Shown: positions 1 to 9,427, counted from the stretch's first letter. The stretch is 64,000 nt of DNA from Chelatococcus albus (GCF_030067675.1 NZ_JASJEV010000010.1:41001-105000), one strand, 5' to 3'. Program-made: numbers and translations. The notes: generated by a model from the sequence alone, not told the origin.

Positions 1-477
1 CACGGCGTCGCCAAAGTGGATCGCGGCGTCGAGGCCCTCGTGCGCGAAGTCGAAGGGCAGGACGCGCGTGGCGAAATTGATGGTGACGCTGGGATTGCGC
101 TGGAAGAAGCCGGGCAGGCGCGGGATGAGCCAGCGCGTGCCGAAGGTCGGCAGGATCGCGAGGTTGAGGACGCCGCCCGCACCGCGGAAGGCCATGGCGT
201 TGACGGTCGCCGCCGACAGGCGGGCGAGCCCGTCGCGCACCTCCGCCGCATAGGCAGCGCCCGCCGCCGTCAGCACCACGCGCTGGCGCACGCGCTCGAA
301 CAGCTTGAGGCCGAGCTGGTCCTCGAGTCCCGCCACCTGGCGGCTCACCGCACCCTGGGTCAGGTTGAGCTCCTCGGCCGCCTTCGTGAAGCTGAGGTGC
401 CGCGCCGCCGCCTCGAAGGCGGCGAGGGCGGCGAGCGAGGGCAAGGTCAGGCGTTGGGCGGTATCGCGCGGCAGCAT
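1..477 (-). CDS. LysR-family regulator, partial (C-terminus outside window)
   Basis: The first 159 codons of a LysR-type regulator are present; the C-terminal part lies beyond base 1. The N-terminal winged helix-turn-helix is seen in the segment containing LSFTKAAEELNLTQGAVSRQ, followed by the linker helix and the start of the substrate-binding domain with the PTFGTRWLIPRLP stretch typical of GcvA-like members. The ATG at 477 is immediately preceded in frame by a TGA stop (480-478), so this is the most upstream start possible. It faces the ALDH7-gcdH-gcdG genes across 186 bases. LysR regulators next to gcdH are known as activators of glutarate catabolism, so this role is inferred. Confidence 0.9.
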   Translation of the reverse strand, partial: MLPRDTAQRLTLPSLAALAAFEAAARHLSFTKAAEELNLTQGAVSRQVAGLEDQLGLKLFERVRQRVVLTAAGAAYAAEVRDGLARLSAATVNAMAFRGAGGVLNLAILPTFGTRWLIPRLPGFFQRNPSVTINFATRVLPFDFAHEGLDAAIHFGDAV

Positions 478-485
478 TCACATAA

Positions 486-501
486 CTCATGAAGTCGTGA
501 G
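486..501. promoter_or_regulatory. Imperfect palindrome, candidate LysR operator
   Basis: CTCATGAAGTCGTGAG reads as an inverted repeat with one mismatched pair in the arms and a two-base centre. It lies 9 bases upstream of the LysR start and within the divergent intergenic region to the aldehyde dehydrogenase. It has the T-N11-A shape of LysR boxes. Binding is inferred. Confidence 0.4.
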
Positions 502-663
502 AACATATCGTTTGTCTTGCGGCTTGGAAACGGCCATTTTCTGCCCCTGAACTGCGCAAGGGCCGGCTTCCCGGCCCGTTCCGCCATCGACCGTCCGAGG
601 GGCCCGCCGCTGGTCTCGGGACGCCCCGGCCGTCGGCCGGCACATATCGCCAACGAGGGGCGC

Positions 664-2217
664 ATGACCGTTCACACCACTCTCCCGTCCGTCCGGGACG
701 AGGCCCTCGCCATCCTGAAGCGCCTCGAGGTGCCGGACAGCGCCTTTGCCGACAAGGGGCTCGTCGCGCGCTCGCCGATCACCGGCGAGGTCGTCGCCAC
801 CGTGCGTGAGACCTCGGCGGAGGAGGCGAAGGCCGCCATTGGCCGCGCGGCGGAAGCCTTCAAGGCCTGGCGCAGGGTGCCGGCGCCGAAGCGCGGCGAG
901 TTCGTGCGCCTCCTCGGCGAGGGGCTGCGCGCCGCCAAGGACGACCTTGGCCGGCTCGTCACGCTGGAGGCCGGCAAGATCACCTCCGAGGGCCTCGGCG
1001 AGGTCCAGGAGATGATCGACATCTGCGATTTCGCTGTTGGCCTGTCGCGCCAGCTCTACGGTCTCACCGTGGCGACCGAGCGCGCCGACCACCGCATGAT
1101 GGAGACCTGGCATCCGCTCGGTGTCTGCGGCGTCATCTCCGCCTTCAACTTCCCCGTCGCGGTGTGGTCGTGGAACGCCGCGCTCGCCTTCGTTTGTGGC
1201 GATCCGGTGGTGTGGAAGCCGTCTGAAAAGACCCCGCTCACCGCGCTTGCTACGCAGGCGATCGTGGAGCGCGCCGCCAGGCGCTACGGCGAGGCCGGGC
1301 TCGGGCCCGTGCCGGCAGGCCTGTCGGAGGTGATCGTCGGCGGCCGCGAGATCGGCGAGGTGCTGGTCGACGATCCGCGCGTGCCGGTCGTGTCGGCCAC
1401 GGGTTCGACCGCCATGGGCCGCAAGGTCGGCCCGAAGCTTGCCGCCCGCTTCGCCCGCGCCATCCTCGAACTCGGCGGCAACAATGCCGCCATCGTAGCC
1501 CCCTCGGCTGATCTCGACCTCGCCTTGCGCGGCATCGCCTTCGCGGCCATGGGCACGGCCGGCCAGCGCTGCACCACGCTGCGTCGCCTTTTCGTGCACG
1601 AGAGTGTCTACGACAGGCTCGTGCCGCGCCTCGCCAGGGTCTACGGCAATGTCACGATCGGCGATCCGCGCGCCAAGGGCACGCTGGTCGGCCCGCTCAT
1701 CGACGCCCACGCCTTCGAGAGCATGGAGAAGGCGCTCGACGAGGCGAAGGCCGCGGGCGGCAAGGTGCACGGCGGCGGCCGCGTTGCGGGGCTCGGCGGG
1801 GAGGGGGCCTATTACGTGCGCCCGGCCCTCGTCGAGATGCCGGGCCAGACAGGCCCCATGCTGCACGAGACCTTCGCGCCCATCCTCTACGTCGTGCGCT
1901 ATCGCGACTTCGACGAGGCGGTCGCCCTGCACAATGCTGTGGGGGCGGGCCTCTCGTCGTCGATCTTCACGCTCGACATGCGTGAGGCCGAGCGCTTCGT
2001 CTCCGTCGAGGGTTCGGACTGCGGTATCGCCAACGTCAACATCGGCCCCTCGGGGGCCGAGATCGGCGGTGCCTTCGGCGGCGAGAAGGAGACGGGCGGC
2101 GGCCGCGAGGCGGGCTCGGACGCCTGGAAGGCCTACATGCGCCGCGCCACCAACACGCTCAACTACGGCACGGCCCTGCCGCTGGCGCAGGGTGTCACCT
2201 TCGACGTGGGCGAGTGA
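664..2217 (+). CDS. amaB: ALDH7-family semialdehyde dehydrogenase (aminoadipate semialdehyde/piperideine-6-carboxylate type)
   Basis: This 517-residue NAD(P)-dependent aldehyde dehydrogenase has the ALDH7 (antiquitin) signatures: the GVISAFNFP Rossmann segment near residue 157, catalytic general base Glu269 in ELGGNN, nucleophile Cys303 in GQRCTTLRR, and the C-terminal [18 protein letters not shown] segment typical of antiquitins. The family oxidises alpha-aminoadipate semialdehyde (from lysine) to 2-aminoadipate. The ATG at 664 has GAGGGG six bases upstream; an open frame extends further 5' but lacks conserved residues. It is followed 92 bases later by gcdH, which supports a lysine to glutaryl-CoA route. 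The exact substrate is inferred from family and neighbours. Confidence 0.88.
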   Translation: MTVHTTLPSVRDEALAILKRLEVPDSAFADKGLVARSPITGEVVATVRETSAEEAKAAIGRAAEAFKAWRRVPAPKRGEFVRLLGEGLRAAKDDLGRLVTLEAGKITSEGLGEVQEMIDICDFAVGLSRQLYGLTVATERADHRMMETWHPLGVCGVISAFNFPVAVWSWNAALAFVCGDPVVWKPSEKTPLTALATQAIVERAARRYGEAGLGPVPAGLSEVIVGGREIGEVLVDDPRVPVVSATGSTAMGRKVGPKLAARFARAILELGGNNAAIVAPSADLDLALRGIAFAAMGTAGQRCTTLRRLFVHESVYDRLVPRLARVYGNVTIGDPRAKGTLVGPLIDAHAFESMEKALDEAKAAGGKVHGGGRVAGLGGEGAYYVRPALVEMPGQTGPMLHETFAPILYVVRYRDFDEAVALHNAVGAGLSSSIFTLDMREAERFVSVEGSDCGIANVNIGPSGAEIGGAFGGEKETGGGREAGSDAWKAYMRRATNTLNYGTALPLAQGVTFDVGE

Positions 2218-2309
2218 TCCTGTCGGGAACGAACAGAAACGAGCGAGCATCGTCGTTCCGGCCCCCCGGCACCGCGGGGCCGGGAGACTGGCGAGGAGAG
2301 GAAGAGGAC

Positions 2310-3530
2310 ATGGCCGAGGCGGCGAAGAAGAGCGGCGTGAAGGGTGACAGGCAGAACGCCTTCGACTGGGCGGACCCTTTCCGGCTCGATGACCAGCTCA
2401 CCGACGACGAGCGCATGATCCGCGACACGGCGCGGGCCTATGCGCAGGAGAAGCTCCTGCCGCGCGTCATCGAGGCCTACCGCGAGGAGAAGACCGACCG
2501 CACCATCTTCAACGAGATGGGCGAGCTCGGCCTCCTTGGCGTGACGCTGCCGGAGGAATATGGCTGTGCCGGGGCCTCCTACGTGGCCTACGGCCTCGTG
2601 GCCCGCGAGGTCGAGCGCGTCGACTCCGGCTACCGCTCGATGATGAGCGTGCAGTCGTCTCTCGTCATGTATCCGATCTACGCCTATGGCGACGAGACGC
2701 AGCGCAAGCGCTACCTGCCCAGGCTCGCCTCGGGCGAATGGGTGGGCTGCTTCGGCCTGACCGAGCCGGATGCCGGCTCCGATCCCGCCGGCATGAAGAC
2801 GCGCGCCGAGAAGATTGACGGCGGCTACCGCCTCGTCGGCTCCAAGATGTGGATCTCCAATTCGCCGATCGCCGACGTCTTCGTCGTCTGGGCTAAGTCG
2901 GCGGCGCATGACGGCGCCATCCGCGGCTTCGTGCTGGAGAAGGGGCTGAAGGGCCTCTCCGCGCCGAAGATCGGCGGCAAGCTTTCCCTGCGCGCCTCGA
3001 TCACCGGCGAGATCGTGCTCGACAACGTCGAGGTGCCGGAGAGCGCGCTTCTGCCGAACGTCTCGGGCCTGAAGGGTCCGTTCGGCTGCCTGAACCGCGC
3101 TCGCTACGGCATCTCCTGGGGCGCCATGGGCGCTGCCGAGGACTGCTGGCACCGCGCCCGCCAGTACACGCTCGACCGCAAGCAGTTCGGTCGGCCCCTG
3201 GCGGCGACCCAGCTCGTCCAGAAGAAGCTTGCCGACATGCAGACGGAGATCGCGCTCGGCCTGCAGGCGTCCCTGCGCGTCGGTCGCCTGTTCGACGAGG
3301 GCAAGCTCGCCCCCGAGATCATCTCCATTGTCAAGCGCAACAACTGCGGCAAGGCGCTCGACATCGCCCGCATGGCGCGCGACATGCACGGCGGCAACGG
3401 TATCTCGGAAGAGTTCCACGTCATGCGCCACGCCCAGAACCTCGAGACGGTGAACACCTACGAGGGCACGCACGACGTGCACGCGCTCATCCTCGGCCGC
3501 GCCCAGACAGGCATCCAGGCGTTCTTCTGA
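2310..3530 (+). CDS. gcdH: Glutaryl-CoA dehydrogenase
   Basis: This 406-residue FAD acyl-CoA dehydrogenase oxidatively decarboxylates glutaryl-CoA to crotonyl-CoA and passes electrons to ETF. The diagnostic [15 protein letters not shown] segment holds the Arg (about residue 109) that binds the substrate carboxylate, [12 protein letters not shown] is the flavin-contact signature, and the catalytic base is Glu385 in [16 protein letters not shown]. The ATG at 2310 follows a strong GGAGAGGAAGAGGA ribosome site; the frame opens 32 codons earlier but that leader is unconserved. It sits between the ALDH7 and CoA-transferase genes. The matching EtfAB is encoded at 38-40 kb. Confidence 0.95.
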   Translation: MAEAAKKSGVKGDRQNAFDWADPFRLDDQLTDDERMIRDTARAYAQEKLLPRVIEAYREEKTDRTIFNEMGELGLLGVTLPEEYGCAGASYVAYGLVAREVERVDSGYRSMMSVQSSLVMYPIYAYGDETQRKRYLPRLASGEWVGCFGLTEPDAGSDPAGMKTRAEKIDGGYRLVGSKMWISNSPIADVFVVWAKSAAHDGAIRGFVLEKGLKGLSAPKIGGKLSLRASITGEIVLDNVEVPESALLPNVSGLKGPFGCLNRARYGISWGAMGAAEDCWHRARQYTLDRKQFGRPLAATQLVQKKLADMQTEIALGLQASLRVGRLFDEGKLAPEIISIVKRNNCGKALDIARMARDMHGGNGISEEFHVMRHAQNLETVNTYEGTHDVHALILGRAQTGIQAFF

Positions 3531-3566
3531 GCGGGCACTGTTTGTAGCCTTCGCCCGGCCACTTCG

Positions 3567-3595
3567 CCGCTCCCTCCCCGATGGGGAGGGAGCGG
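3567..3595. repeat. Perfect 13-bp stem-loop between gcdH and the CoA-transferase gene
   Basis: CCGCTCCCTCCCC (3567-3579) pairs perfectly with GGGGAGGGAGCGG (3583-3595) around a three-base loop. No T-run follows, so it is not a classical terminator. Such G/C-rich intercistronic hairpins can stabilise or process operon mRNA or may be a dispersed REP-like element; which applies here is not known. Confidence 0.6.
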
Positions 3596-3623
3596 AGCGG
3601 CGCGCCAGGAACGGGACTGACGC

Positions 3624-4808
3624 ATGAGCACCCCCCCTCTCCACGGCCTGAAGGTTCTCGAGCTCGCCCGCATCCTTGCCGGGCCGTGGGTCGGCCAGCT
3701 CCTTGCCGACCTCGGCGCCGACGTCGTCAAGGTCGAGCGGCCGGGGACGGGCGACGACACGCGCGGCTGGGGCCCGCCCTTCGTCGCGGCGGCGGACGGC
3801 TCCGACCTGTCGGCCGCCTATTTCCACGCCTGCAACCGCGGCAAGCGCTCGATCACCGTCGATTTCGAGACGGCCGAGGGCCAGGCCCTCGTGCGCCGGC
3901 TCGCCGCCCGAGCCGACGTGCTCGTGGAGAACTTCAAGGTCGGGGGCCTGAAGAAATACGGCCTCGACTACGAGAGTCTCAGCGCGGTCAATCCGCGTCT
4001 CGTCTACTGCTCGGTCACCGGTTTCGGCCAGAACGGCCCCTACAAGGATCGCGCCGGCTACGACTTCATGATCCAGGGCCTCGGCGGCATCATGGACCTG
4101 ACCGGCGCGCCGGACGGCGAGCCGATGAAGATCGGCGTTGCCTTTGCCGACATCTTCACGGGCCTCTACGCCACGATCGGCATCATGGCGGCCCTGCGCC
4201 GCCGCGATGAAACGGGTGTCGGCGGCATGGTCGACATGGCGCTCCTCGACGCGCAGGTGGGCGTGCTCGCCAACCAGGCGATGAACTACCTCGTCTCGGG
4301 CGAGGCGCCGCGGCGCCTGGGCAATGCCCATCCCAACATCGTGCCCTACCAGGTCTTCCCCGTGGCGGACGGGCACGTCATCGTCGCCGTCGGCAACGAC
4401 GGCCAATTCCGCAAGTTCTGCGCCGTGCTCGGCGCGCCGGGCCTCGCCGACGAGCCCGACTTCGCGACGAACAAGGCCCGCGTCGCCAACCGGGCGCGTC
4501 TCGTGCCGGCCCTGTCGGAGCTGACGAAGGCCAAGACGCGCGCCGAGCTCCTTGCCGCGCTCGAGGCGCAGGGTGTGCCGGCGGGGCCCATCAACACGCT
4601 CGCGGACGTCTTCGCCGACCCGCAGGTGATCGCGCGCGGCATGCGCGTCGACCTGCCCTCGGCGGCGGCAAAAGGCGGCGCGATCCCGAGCGTGCGCACG
4701 CCCATCGTCCTCGACGGCGAGGCGATGGTCGCCATGCGCCCCTCGCCGCGCCTCGGCGAACATACGGACGAGGTGCTCGCCGATCCGGCATGGATGGGCG
4801 CGCGCTGA
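3624..4808 (+). CDS. gcdG: Family III CoA-transferase, probable succinyl-CoA:glutarate CoA-transferase
   Basis: This 394-residue protein belongs to the CaiB/BaiF (formyl-CoA transferase) family. It opens with the usual PLHGLKVLELARILAGPW segment, contains NRGKRSITVDF and ENFKVGGLKKYGLDY, and has the catalytic Asp176 in GVAFADIFTGLYA. Family members beside gcdH transfer CoA from succinyl-CoA to glutarate, producing the GcdH substrate. The ATG at 3624 follows AGGAACGGG. It is 93 bases downstream of gcdH and 52 upstream of the ThDP enzyme, all on the same strand. The glutarate assignment is from context; other dicarboxylates are possible. Confidence 0.82.
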   Translation: MSTPPLHGLKVLELARILAGPWVGQLLADLGADVVKVERPGTGDDTRGWGPPFVAAADGSDLSAAYFHACNRGKRSITVDFETAEGQALVRRLAARADVLVENFKVGGLKKYGLDYESLSAVNPRLVYCSVTGFGQNGPYKDRAGYDFMIQGLGGIMDLTGAPDGEPMKIGVAFADIFTGLYATIGIMAALRRRDETGVGGMVDMALLDAQVGVLANQAMNYLVSGEAPRRLGNAHPNIVPYQVFPVADGHVIVAVGNDGQFRKFCAVLGAPGLADEPDFATNKARVANRARLVPALSELTKAKTRAELLAALEAQGVPAGPINTLADVFADPQVIARGMRVDLPSAAAKGGAIPSVRTPIVLDGEAMVAMRPSPRLGEHTDEVLADPAWMGAR

Positions 4809-4860
4809 TCATGGGCGCCCGGAAGGCGCCTTGCGGGACGACCGCTGACAGAGGGAAGAG

Positions 4861-6558
4861 ATGATTGAGGCCAAGATGAACGAGGCCGCGCCCCGCACCG
4901 GCGGACAGATCCTCGTCGACCAGCTCCTCGCCCACGGCGTCACCCACGCCTTCTGCGTGCCGGGCGAGAGCTATCTCGCCGTGCTCGACGCGCTCCATGA
5001 TGCTTCAATCGACGTCACCGTCTGCCGGCAGGAGGGCGGCGCCGCCATGATGGCGGAGGCACACGGCAAGCTCACGGGCCGGCCCGGCATTTGCTTCGTC
5101 ACGCGCGGGCCCGGCGCCACCAACGCCTCGCCCGGCGTGCACATCGCCCGGCAGGATTCGACGCCGATGATCCTCTTCGTCGGCCAGATCGAGCGCAGCA
5201 TGCGCGAGCGCGAAGCCTTCCAGGAGCTCGACTATCGAGCCGTCTTCGGCCCGATGGCGAAATGGGCGACGGAAATCGACGAGGCGGCGCGCATGCCCGA
5301 GATCATCTCGCGCGCCTTCCACGTGGCGACATCCGGCCGCCCGGGCCCCGTGGTCATCGCCCTGCCCGAGGACATGCTGACGGAGGTGGCGACCGTCGCC
5401 GATGCGCCGGCCTACGAGCCCGTGGAGACGCATCCCTCCCTCGGCCAGATGGCCGAGCTGCAGAAGCTTCTCTGGGCGGCGAAGCGACCGGTCGCGATCC
5501 TCGGTGGCAGCCGCTGGAGCGAGCAGGCGGTGCAGCGCTTCGTGCGCTTCGCCGAGCGCTTCGACTTGGCCTGCGCCGTCTCCTTCCGCCGCCAGATGCT
5601 CTTCCCCGCCGATCATCCGAACTTCATCGGCGATCTCGGCATCGGCCCCAATCCCAAGCTCCTCGCCCGCATCAAGGAGGCGGACGTGGTGCTCGTCGTC
5701 GGCGGCCGCCTGTCGGAGATGCCGAGCCAGAGCTACACGCTCTTCGACATCCCGACCCCGCGCCAGACGCTGGTGCACGTGCATCCGGACACGGGCGAGC
5801 TCGGTCGCGTCTATCGTCCGCATCTTGCGATCAACGCCTCGGCCACGGCCTTCACGGCAGCGCTCGAGGGGCTGCAGCCACCGCAGGTCATCCCCTGGCG
5901 AGAGGACACCAAGGCCGCTCGCACCGCCTATCTCGCCTGGAGCGACCCGACGCCGATCAGGACGCCCGGCGCCCTGCAGATGGGCGAGGTCATGGCCTAT
6001 CTGGAGAAGGTGCTGCCCGCCGATGCGGTGATGTGCAACGGCGCCGGCAACTATGCCACCTGGCTGCACCGCTTCCATCGCTTCCGTCGCTTCGGCACGC
6101 AGCTTGCGCCGACCTCGGGCTCGATGGGCTACGGCGTGCCGGCGGCGGTCGGGGCGAAGAAGCTCTTCCCCGGGCGCGCCGTCGTCGCCTTCGCCGGCGA
6201 CGGCTGCTTCCTGATGAACGGGCAGGAATTCGCCACCGCCGTGCAGTACGATCTTCCGATCATCGTGCTCGTCATCGACAACGGCATCTACGGCACGATC
6301 CGCATGCACCAGGAGCGCGAATATCCCGGCCGCATCTCGGCGACGACGCTGAAGAACCCCGATTTCGCCGCCTACGCGCGTGCCTTCGGCGGCCATGGCG
6401 AGCGGGTGGAAAAGACGGAGGACTTCGCTCCCGCCTTCGAGCGGGCGCTCGCCAGCGGCAAGCCCGCCATCCTGCACTGCCTCATCGATCCCGAGGCCAT
6501 CAGCCCGGCGACGACGCTCTCGGCCATCCGCGAGAAGGCACTGGCGGCGAAGGCGTGA
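4861..6558 (+). CDS. Thiamine-diphosphate enzyme, acetolactate-synthase-like
   Basis: This 565-residue protein has the three-domain layout of ThDP decarboxylases/synthases: an N-terminal PYR domain with the activating Glu58 (CRQEGGAAMMAEA), a central domain (about 195-330), and a C-terminal PP domain with the ThDP/Mg motif running from GDG (446-448) to Asn474 in IDNGIYG. It resembles the acetolactate synthase large subunit, but no small regulatory subunit is nearby, so branched-chain synthesis is unlikely. ATG at 4861 follows AGAGGGAAGAG; Met6 (4876) is an alternative. Being last in the lysine/glutarate gene run, it may act on a 2-oxo acid such as 2-oxoadipate; this is inference only. Confidence 0.8.
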   Translation: MIEAKMNEAAPRTGGQILVDQLLAHGVTHAFCVPGESYLAVLDALHDASIDVTVCRQEGGAAMMAEAHGKLTGRPGICFVTRGPGATNASPGVHIARQDSTPMILFVGQIERSMREREAFQELDYRAVFGPMAKWATEIDEAARMPEIISRAFHVATSGRPGPVVIALPEDMLTEVATVADAPAYEPVETHPSLGQMAELQKLLWAAKRPVAILGGSRWSEQAVQRFVRFAERFDLACAVSFRRQMLFPADHPNFIGDLGIGPNPKLLARIKEADVVLVVGGRLSEMPSQSYTLFDIPTPRQTLVHVHPDTGELGRVYRPHLAINASATAFTAALEGLQPPQVIPWREDTKAARTAYLAWSDPTPIRTPGALQMGEVMAYLEKVLPADAVMCNGAGNYATWLHRFHRFRRFGTQLAPTSGSMGYGVPAAVGAKKLFPGRAVVAFAGDGCFLMNGQEFATAVQYDLPIIVLVIDNGIYGTIRMHQEREYPGRISATTLKNPDFAAYARAFGGHGERVEKTEDFAPAFERALASGKPAILHCLIDPEAISPATTLSAIREKALAAKA

Positions 6559-6586
6559 CGCGGGACGGGGGGCCGGCGGTCCGCGG

Positions 6587-8491
6587 TCACGGCCGGCGGA
6601 AGGTCCTCACCTCCGACTGGCTGCCGTCGAAATAGGTGAGCTGCACCGAGACCGTCTGTACCGAGGCGGGAATGGTGCGGTAGGGCGCGACGTCGGCGGG
6701 GACGGCGTGAGGGTTCGTCTCGTCGCAGGGCGGCAGGGGCACGAGCGTGTCGAGCGCCCCGCCGTCGAAGCCGATGACCACGCGGTCGATGGCGCAGCGA
6801 TAGCTGACGAGATGGGTGAAGTAGAGGAGCGTGTCGCGGTCGGCGCGGAAGGCGACCCACGCGCCGGGCATGCGCTCCAGGATGTCACGCTGGCTCATGA
6901 GGAGCGCCGCGCGCGGGTCGAAGGCGATCTCGAAGGGGCCGGCCGCGCGTCCCTTCGTGTCCTCGTAGCGGACGAAGAGGCGCGTCTGCCCCTGGTCGGC
7001 CGGCAGCTCGAAGCTCGGCATGGGCACCGGCCGGCCGGTGCGCGGATCGAGAGCCGGCGTCGTGCCAGTGGACTTGAAGGCCCCCGCCTCGCCGATGCGA
7101 TAGGCGATGGCGGTCGCGGCCTCCGGCAGCGACAGGGTGACGACCCAGCCGGTGTTCGAACGCATGAAGCCGGCCGTAGGCTCCAGCGTCGCGTTGCGGA
7201 AGTAGGCGGCGAGCGCCGCCTGGCGCCTGCGGGCGCGATCGAGCCACTGGGCGAGCACCGACTGGTCGAGGAAATAGGGCACGAGCCGCCCCTCCCGCTC
7301 GGCCTGCAGGAAGGCCGAGAGCGCCTCGTATTCGCTGCGCCGGTCGGCAAGCGTCTGGCTGCCGAGCCGGTCCTCCGAATATTCCTCCGACAGGAGATAT
7401 TGCGCCGGCGCATAATCGGGATGGGCGGCGGCGAAGGCCTCCACCTTGGCGCGCCGCTCCGCATCATCGAACTGGAGGGCGTGGACGATTTCCACGATAC
7501 GCGCCGGAGCGGAGCGCATCAGCTCGGAATAGACCTCGCGCGCGCCGGCGCGGCCGTCCTGCACACGCAGAAGGGCGGAGAGGCGCAGGTGCGGGTCGAC
7601 GAACTCCTGCCCCAGCCGCGCCAGTGCCAGATAGGCGCGGCGGGCGGCGAGCGCATCGCCGCGCGCCTCGTAGAGGCGGGCGTTGTGATAGAGCTCGGGC
7701 GCGGTCTTCGCCTCCGCCACGATGCCGCCCTGGCGGGACAAGGCCGCGAAAGCCTCGGCCGGCGTCGCGGGGGCGGGTTGCAGGGGCGCGGTTCCCGCGT
7801 CGGCCGCCTGCTCGGCGGCCGAGGGCGATGGGGCTGGCTTCTCCGGCACCGGGCGCAACCACAGGACCCCGGCGACGCCTGCCGCCAGCACGGCGGCGCC
7901 CGCCGTGATCGCGGCCCCGCGCCAGCGGCGCGGCGCCGCGGCGGCCCGCGTCCCGTCCTTGCCAGCCGCGGCGCGCGGCCAGGCGACGACGAAGGCGTGC
8001 ACCGGCTGCGGGATGTTCTTCACCTCGCGCTCGCCGATGTCGCGGAAGGGCACGGAGATCTTGTTGGCCACCGCCTCGTGCACCGAGCGAGACACGCAGA
8101 TGCCACCGGGCTCGGCGAGGCCCTCGAGCCGCGCAGCGATGTTGACGCCGTCGCCCAGGAGGTCGCCGTTGCGCTCCACCACGTCGCCGATGGTGATGCC
8201 GATGCGGAAGGTGAGCCGTCGGTTGGGCGGGTAGGCGAGGTTGCGCGTGCGCAGCGATTCCTGGATGTCGATGGCGCAGCGCGTCGCCTCCACCGCGCTC
8301 TCGAACTCGCACATCACCGAGTCGCCGGCGGTATTGAAGATGCGTCCACCGGCCTTGCGCACGAAGTCGTCGAAGACCTCGCGGTAGGCCGCGAGGCGGC
8401 GCAGCGTCTCCTCCTCGTCCTCGGCGACGAGGCGCGAATAGCCCGCGACGTCGGCGGCGAGGATGGCGGCGATCTTGCGCTTCAGGCGCAT
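6587..8491 (-). CDS. Class III adenylate/guanylate cyclase, membrane-anchored
   Basis: This 634-residue protein has an N-terminal class III nucleotide cyclase domain (about 1-165) with both metal Asp residues (Asp14 in AADVAGYSR, Asp57 in TAGDSVM) and the transition-state pair Asn117/Arg121 in GDGVNIAARLE. A hydrophobic segment (about 192-212) follows, then a Pro/Ala-rich linker, a helical TPR-like region and a beta-rich C-terminal region that I do not recognise. The topology suggests a cytoplasmic cyclase with an exported C-terminal sensor half. ATG at 8491 is preceded by AGGAACC; the frame opens 16 codons earlier without a ribosome site. It ends convergent with the ThDP gene, 28 bases away. 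Confidence 0.88.
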   Translation of the reverse strand: MRLKRKIAAILAADVAGYSRLVAEDEEETLRRLAAYREVFDDFVRKAGGRIFNTAGDSVMCEFESAVEATRCAIDIQESLRTRNLAYPPNRRLTFRIGITIGDVVERNGDLLGDGVNIAARLEGLAEPGGICVSRSVHEAVANKISVPFRDIGEREVKNIPQPVHAFVVAWPRAAAGKDGTRAAAAPRRWRGAAITAGAAVLAAGVAGVLWLRPVPEKPAPSPSAAEQAADAGTAPLQPAPATPAEAFAALSRQGGIVAEAKTAPELYHNARLYEARGDALAARRAYLALARLGQEFVDPHLRLSALLRVQDGRAGAREVYSELMRSAPARIVEIVHALQFDDAERRAKVEAFAAAHPDYAPAQYLLSEEYSEDRLGSQTLADRRSEYEALSAFLQAEREGRLVPYFLDQSVLAQWLDRARRRQAALAAYFRNATLEPTAGFMRSNTGWVVTLSLPEAATAIAYRIGEAGAFKSTGTTPALDPRTGRPVPMPSFELPADQGQTRLFVRYEDTKGRAAGPFEIAFDPRAALLMSQRDILERMPGAWVAFRADRDTLLYFTHLVSYRCAIDRVVIGFDGGALDTLVPLPPCDETNPHAVPADVAPYRTIPASVQTVSVQLTYFDGSQSEVRTFRRP

Positions 8492-8639
8492 GGGTTCCTG
8501 CACGGCGACGCTCTCGCGATGTTGCGGCCTGTCGATCATCGCATGTCGATCGTTATCGGCGACCTCAGGACCTTATGGGAAGACGGTCGCGCCGCGTCCG
8601 TGACGTTGCGCACCGCGCGCCGGCTCGATGCCGTGCGAT

Positions 8640-9236
8640 TCAGGCGGCTTCGTGTTCGCACGGCTCCTGCGGCGGTTCGTGTTCCTGGCATATGCTCAGC
8701 GAGTCGCGCTCGCTCAAGGGCACGAGCAGCAGGCCGCAGAAATGTGGCGCGCCTTCGGGCGCCTCGGGACGGAAGAACCGGCAGGTGCGGCAGACACCGA
8801 AGGGGCGCCCGCCGTTACGGGCGATGGTGGCGGCGAGCAGCATGCCGAGGCCCGTGGCGGTACCCGCGAGCATCGGCCCGGCGAGGGTTGCGGCAGCCTC
8901 CGCCAGCAGGCCGAGCGGATCGTCAGCGAGGAGGCGCTCGCCGGTTTCGGTGAGGAAGAGGCGCACGCTGCGCCCCGACGCGGGGTCCGGCTCCTTGCGC
9001 ACAAGCCCCTTGCGCTCAAGGGCAATGAGCGTCTGCGACACGGTGCCCTTCGTCGCCGCGAGGTAGCGGGTCAGCGCCCCGGGCGTGTTGGAGAAGCGGT
9101 TGCAGCGGGCGAGATAGCGCAGCGCCTCCCATTGTGCGGGATTGAGGGCGGACTCGTGTTCGCGGGCGCGCACGAGCCGGGCGAGCCGCTCGACGGTCTC
9201 GGCGAGATGGCGGGCATGGTCCGGAGGGCTGCTCAC
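8640..9236 (-). CDS. MarR-family regulator with C-terminal Cys/His cluster
   Basis: This 198-residue protein has a MarR winged helix domain (about 10-140): the recognition helix region TPGALTRYLAATKGTVSQTL and the wing KEPDPASGRSVRLFLTETG. The C-terminal 50 residues add a cluster of Cys149, Cys152, Cys167, Cys183, His186 and Cys193 in a CxxC...C...CxxH arrangement, which looks like a zinc or redox site and is not part of a minimal MarR. It is divergent from the exported protein/redoxin genes, with a promoter and a perfect palindrome between them, so it probably represses that operon. The ligand (thiol oxidant or metal) is inferred. Confidence 0.88.
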   Translation of the reverse strand: MSSPPDHARHLAETVERLARLVRAREHESALNPAQWEALRYLARCNRFSNTPGALTRYLAATKGTVSQTLIALERKGLVRKEPDPASGRSVRLFLTETGERLLADDPLGLLAEAAATLAGPMLAGTATGLGMLLAATIARNGGRPFGVCRTCRFFRPEAPEGAPHFCGLLLVPLSERDSLSICQEHEPPQEPCEHEAA

Positions 9237-9397
9237 CGTGGTCTGATCCGCGCTGCGTCGCGACGTGGGGGCTGCTCATCGGCTGCCGCGGGTTGAACCC
9301 CTCGAACGGTCAAGGGATTCGGCCAGCGTGATCAAAGCGCCGTGATCGGGCCCTGTCCAATGTTGGATCGCGTCGGCCGGGCCGCGGGAGCCCCCTG

Positions 9398-9427
9398 TTG
9401 CCAGAACGCGATCCTTTGGCCCATAAT
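9398..9427 (+). promoter_or_regulatory. Sigma70-like promoter for the exported-protein/redoxin operon
   Basis: TTGCCA (9398-9403) and CATAAT (9422-9427) are separated by 18 bases and lie 36 bases upstream of the ATG at 9463. A perfect palindrome starts directly after the -10 element. Confidence 0.55.

Noticed and set aside
487..2250. A long open frame on the minus strand opposite the ALDH7 gene
   Set aside because: High-GC codon bias keeps antisense frames open; the protein is Arg/His/Ala-rich with no family features, while the plus strand has complete ALDH motifs.
2163..4763. An 866-codon minus-strand frame opposite gcdH and the CoA-transferase
   Set aside because: It is antisense to two well-conserved enzymes and its composition is typical of a GC-driven shadow.
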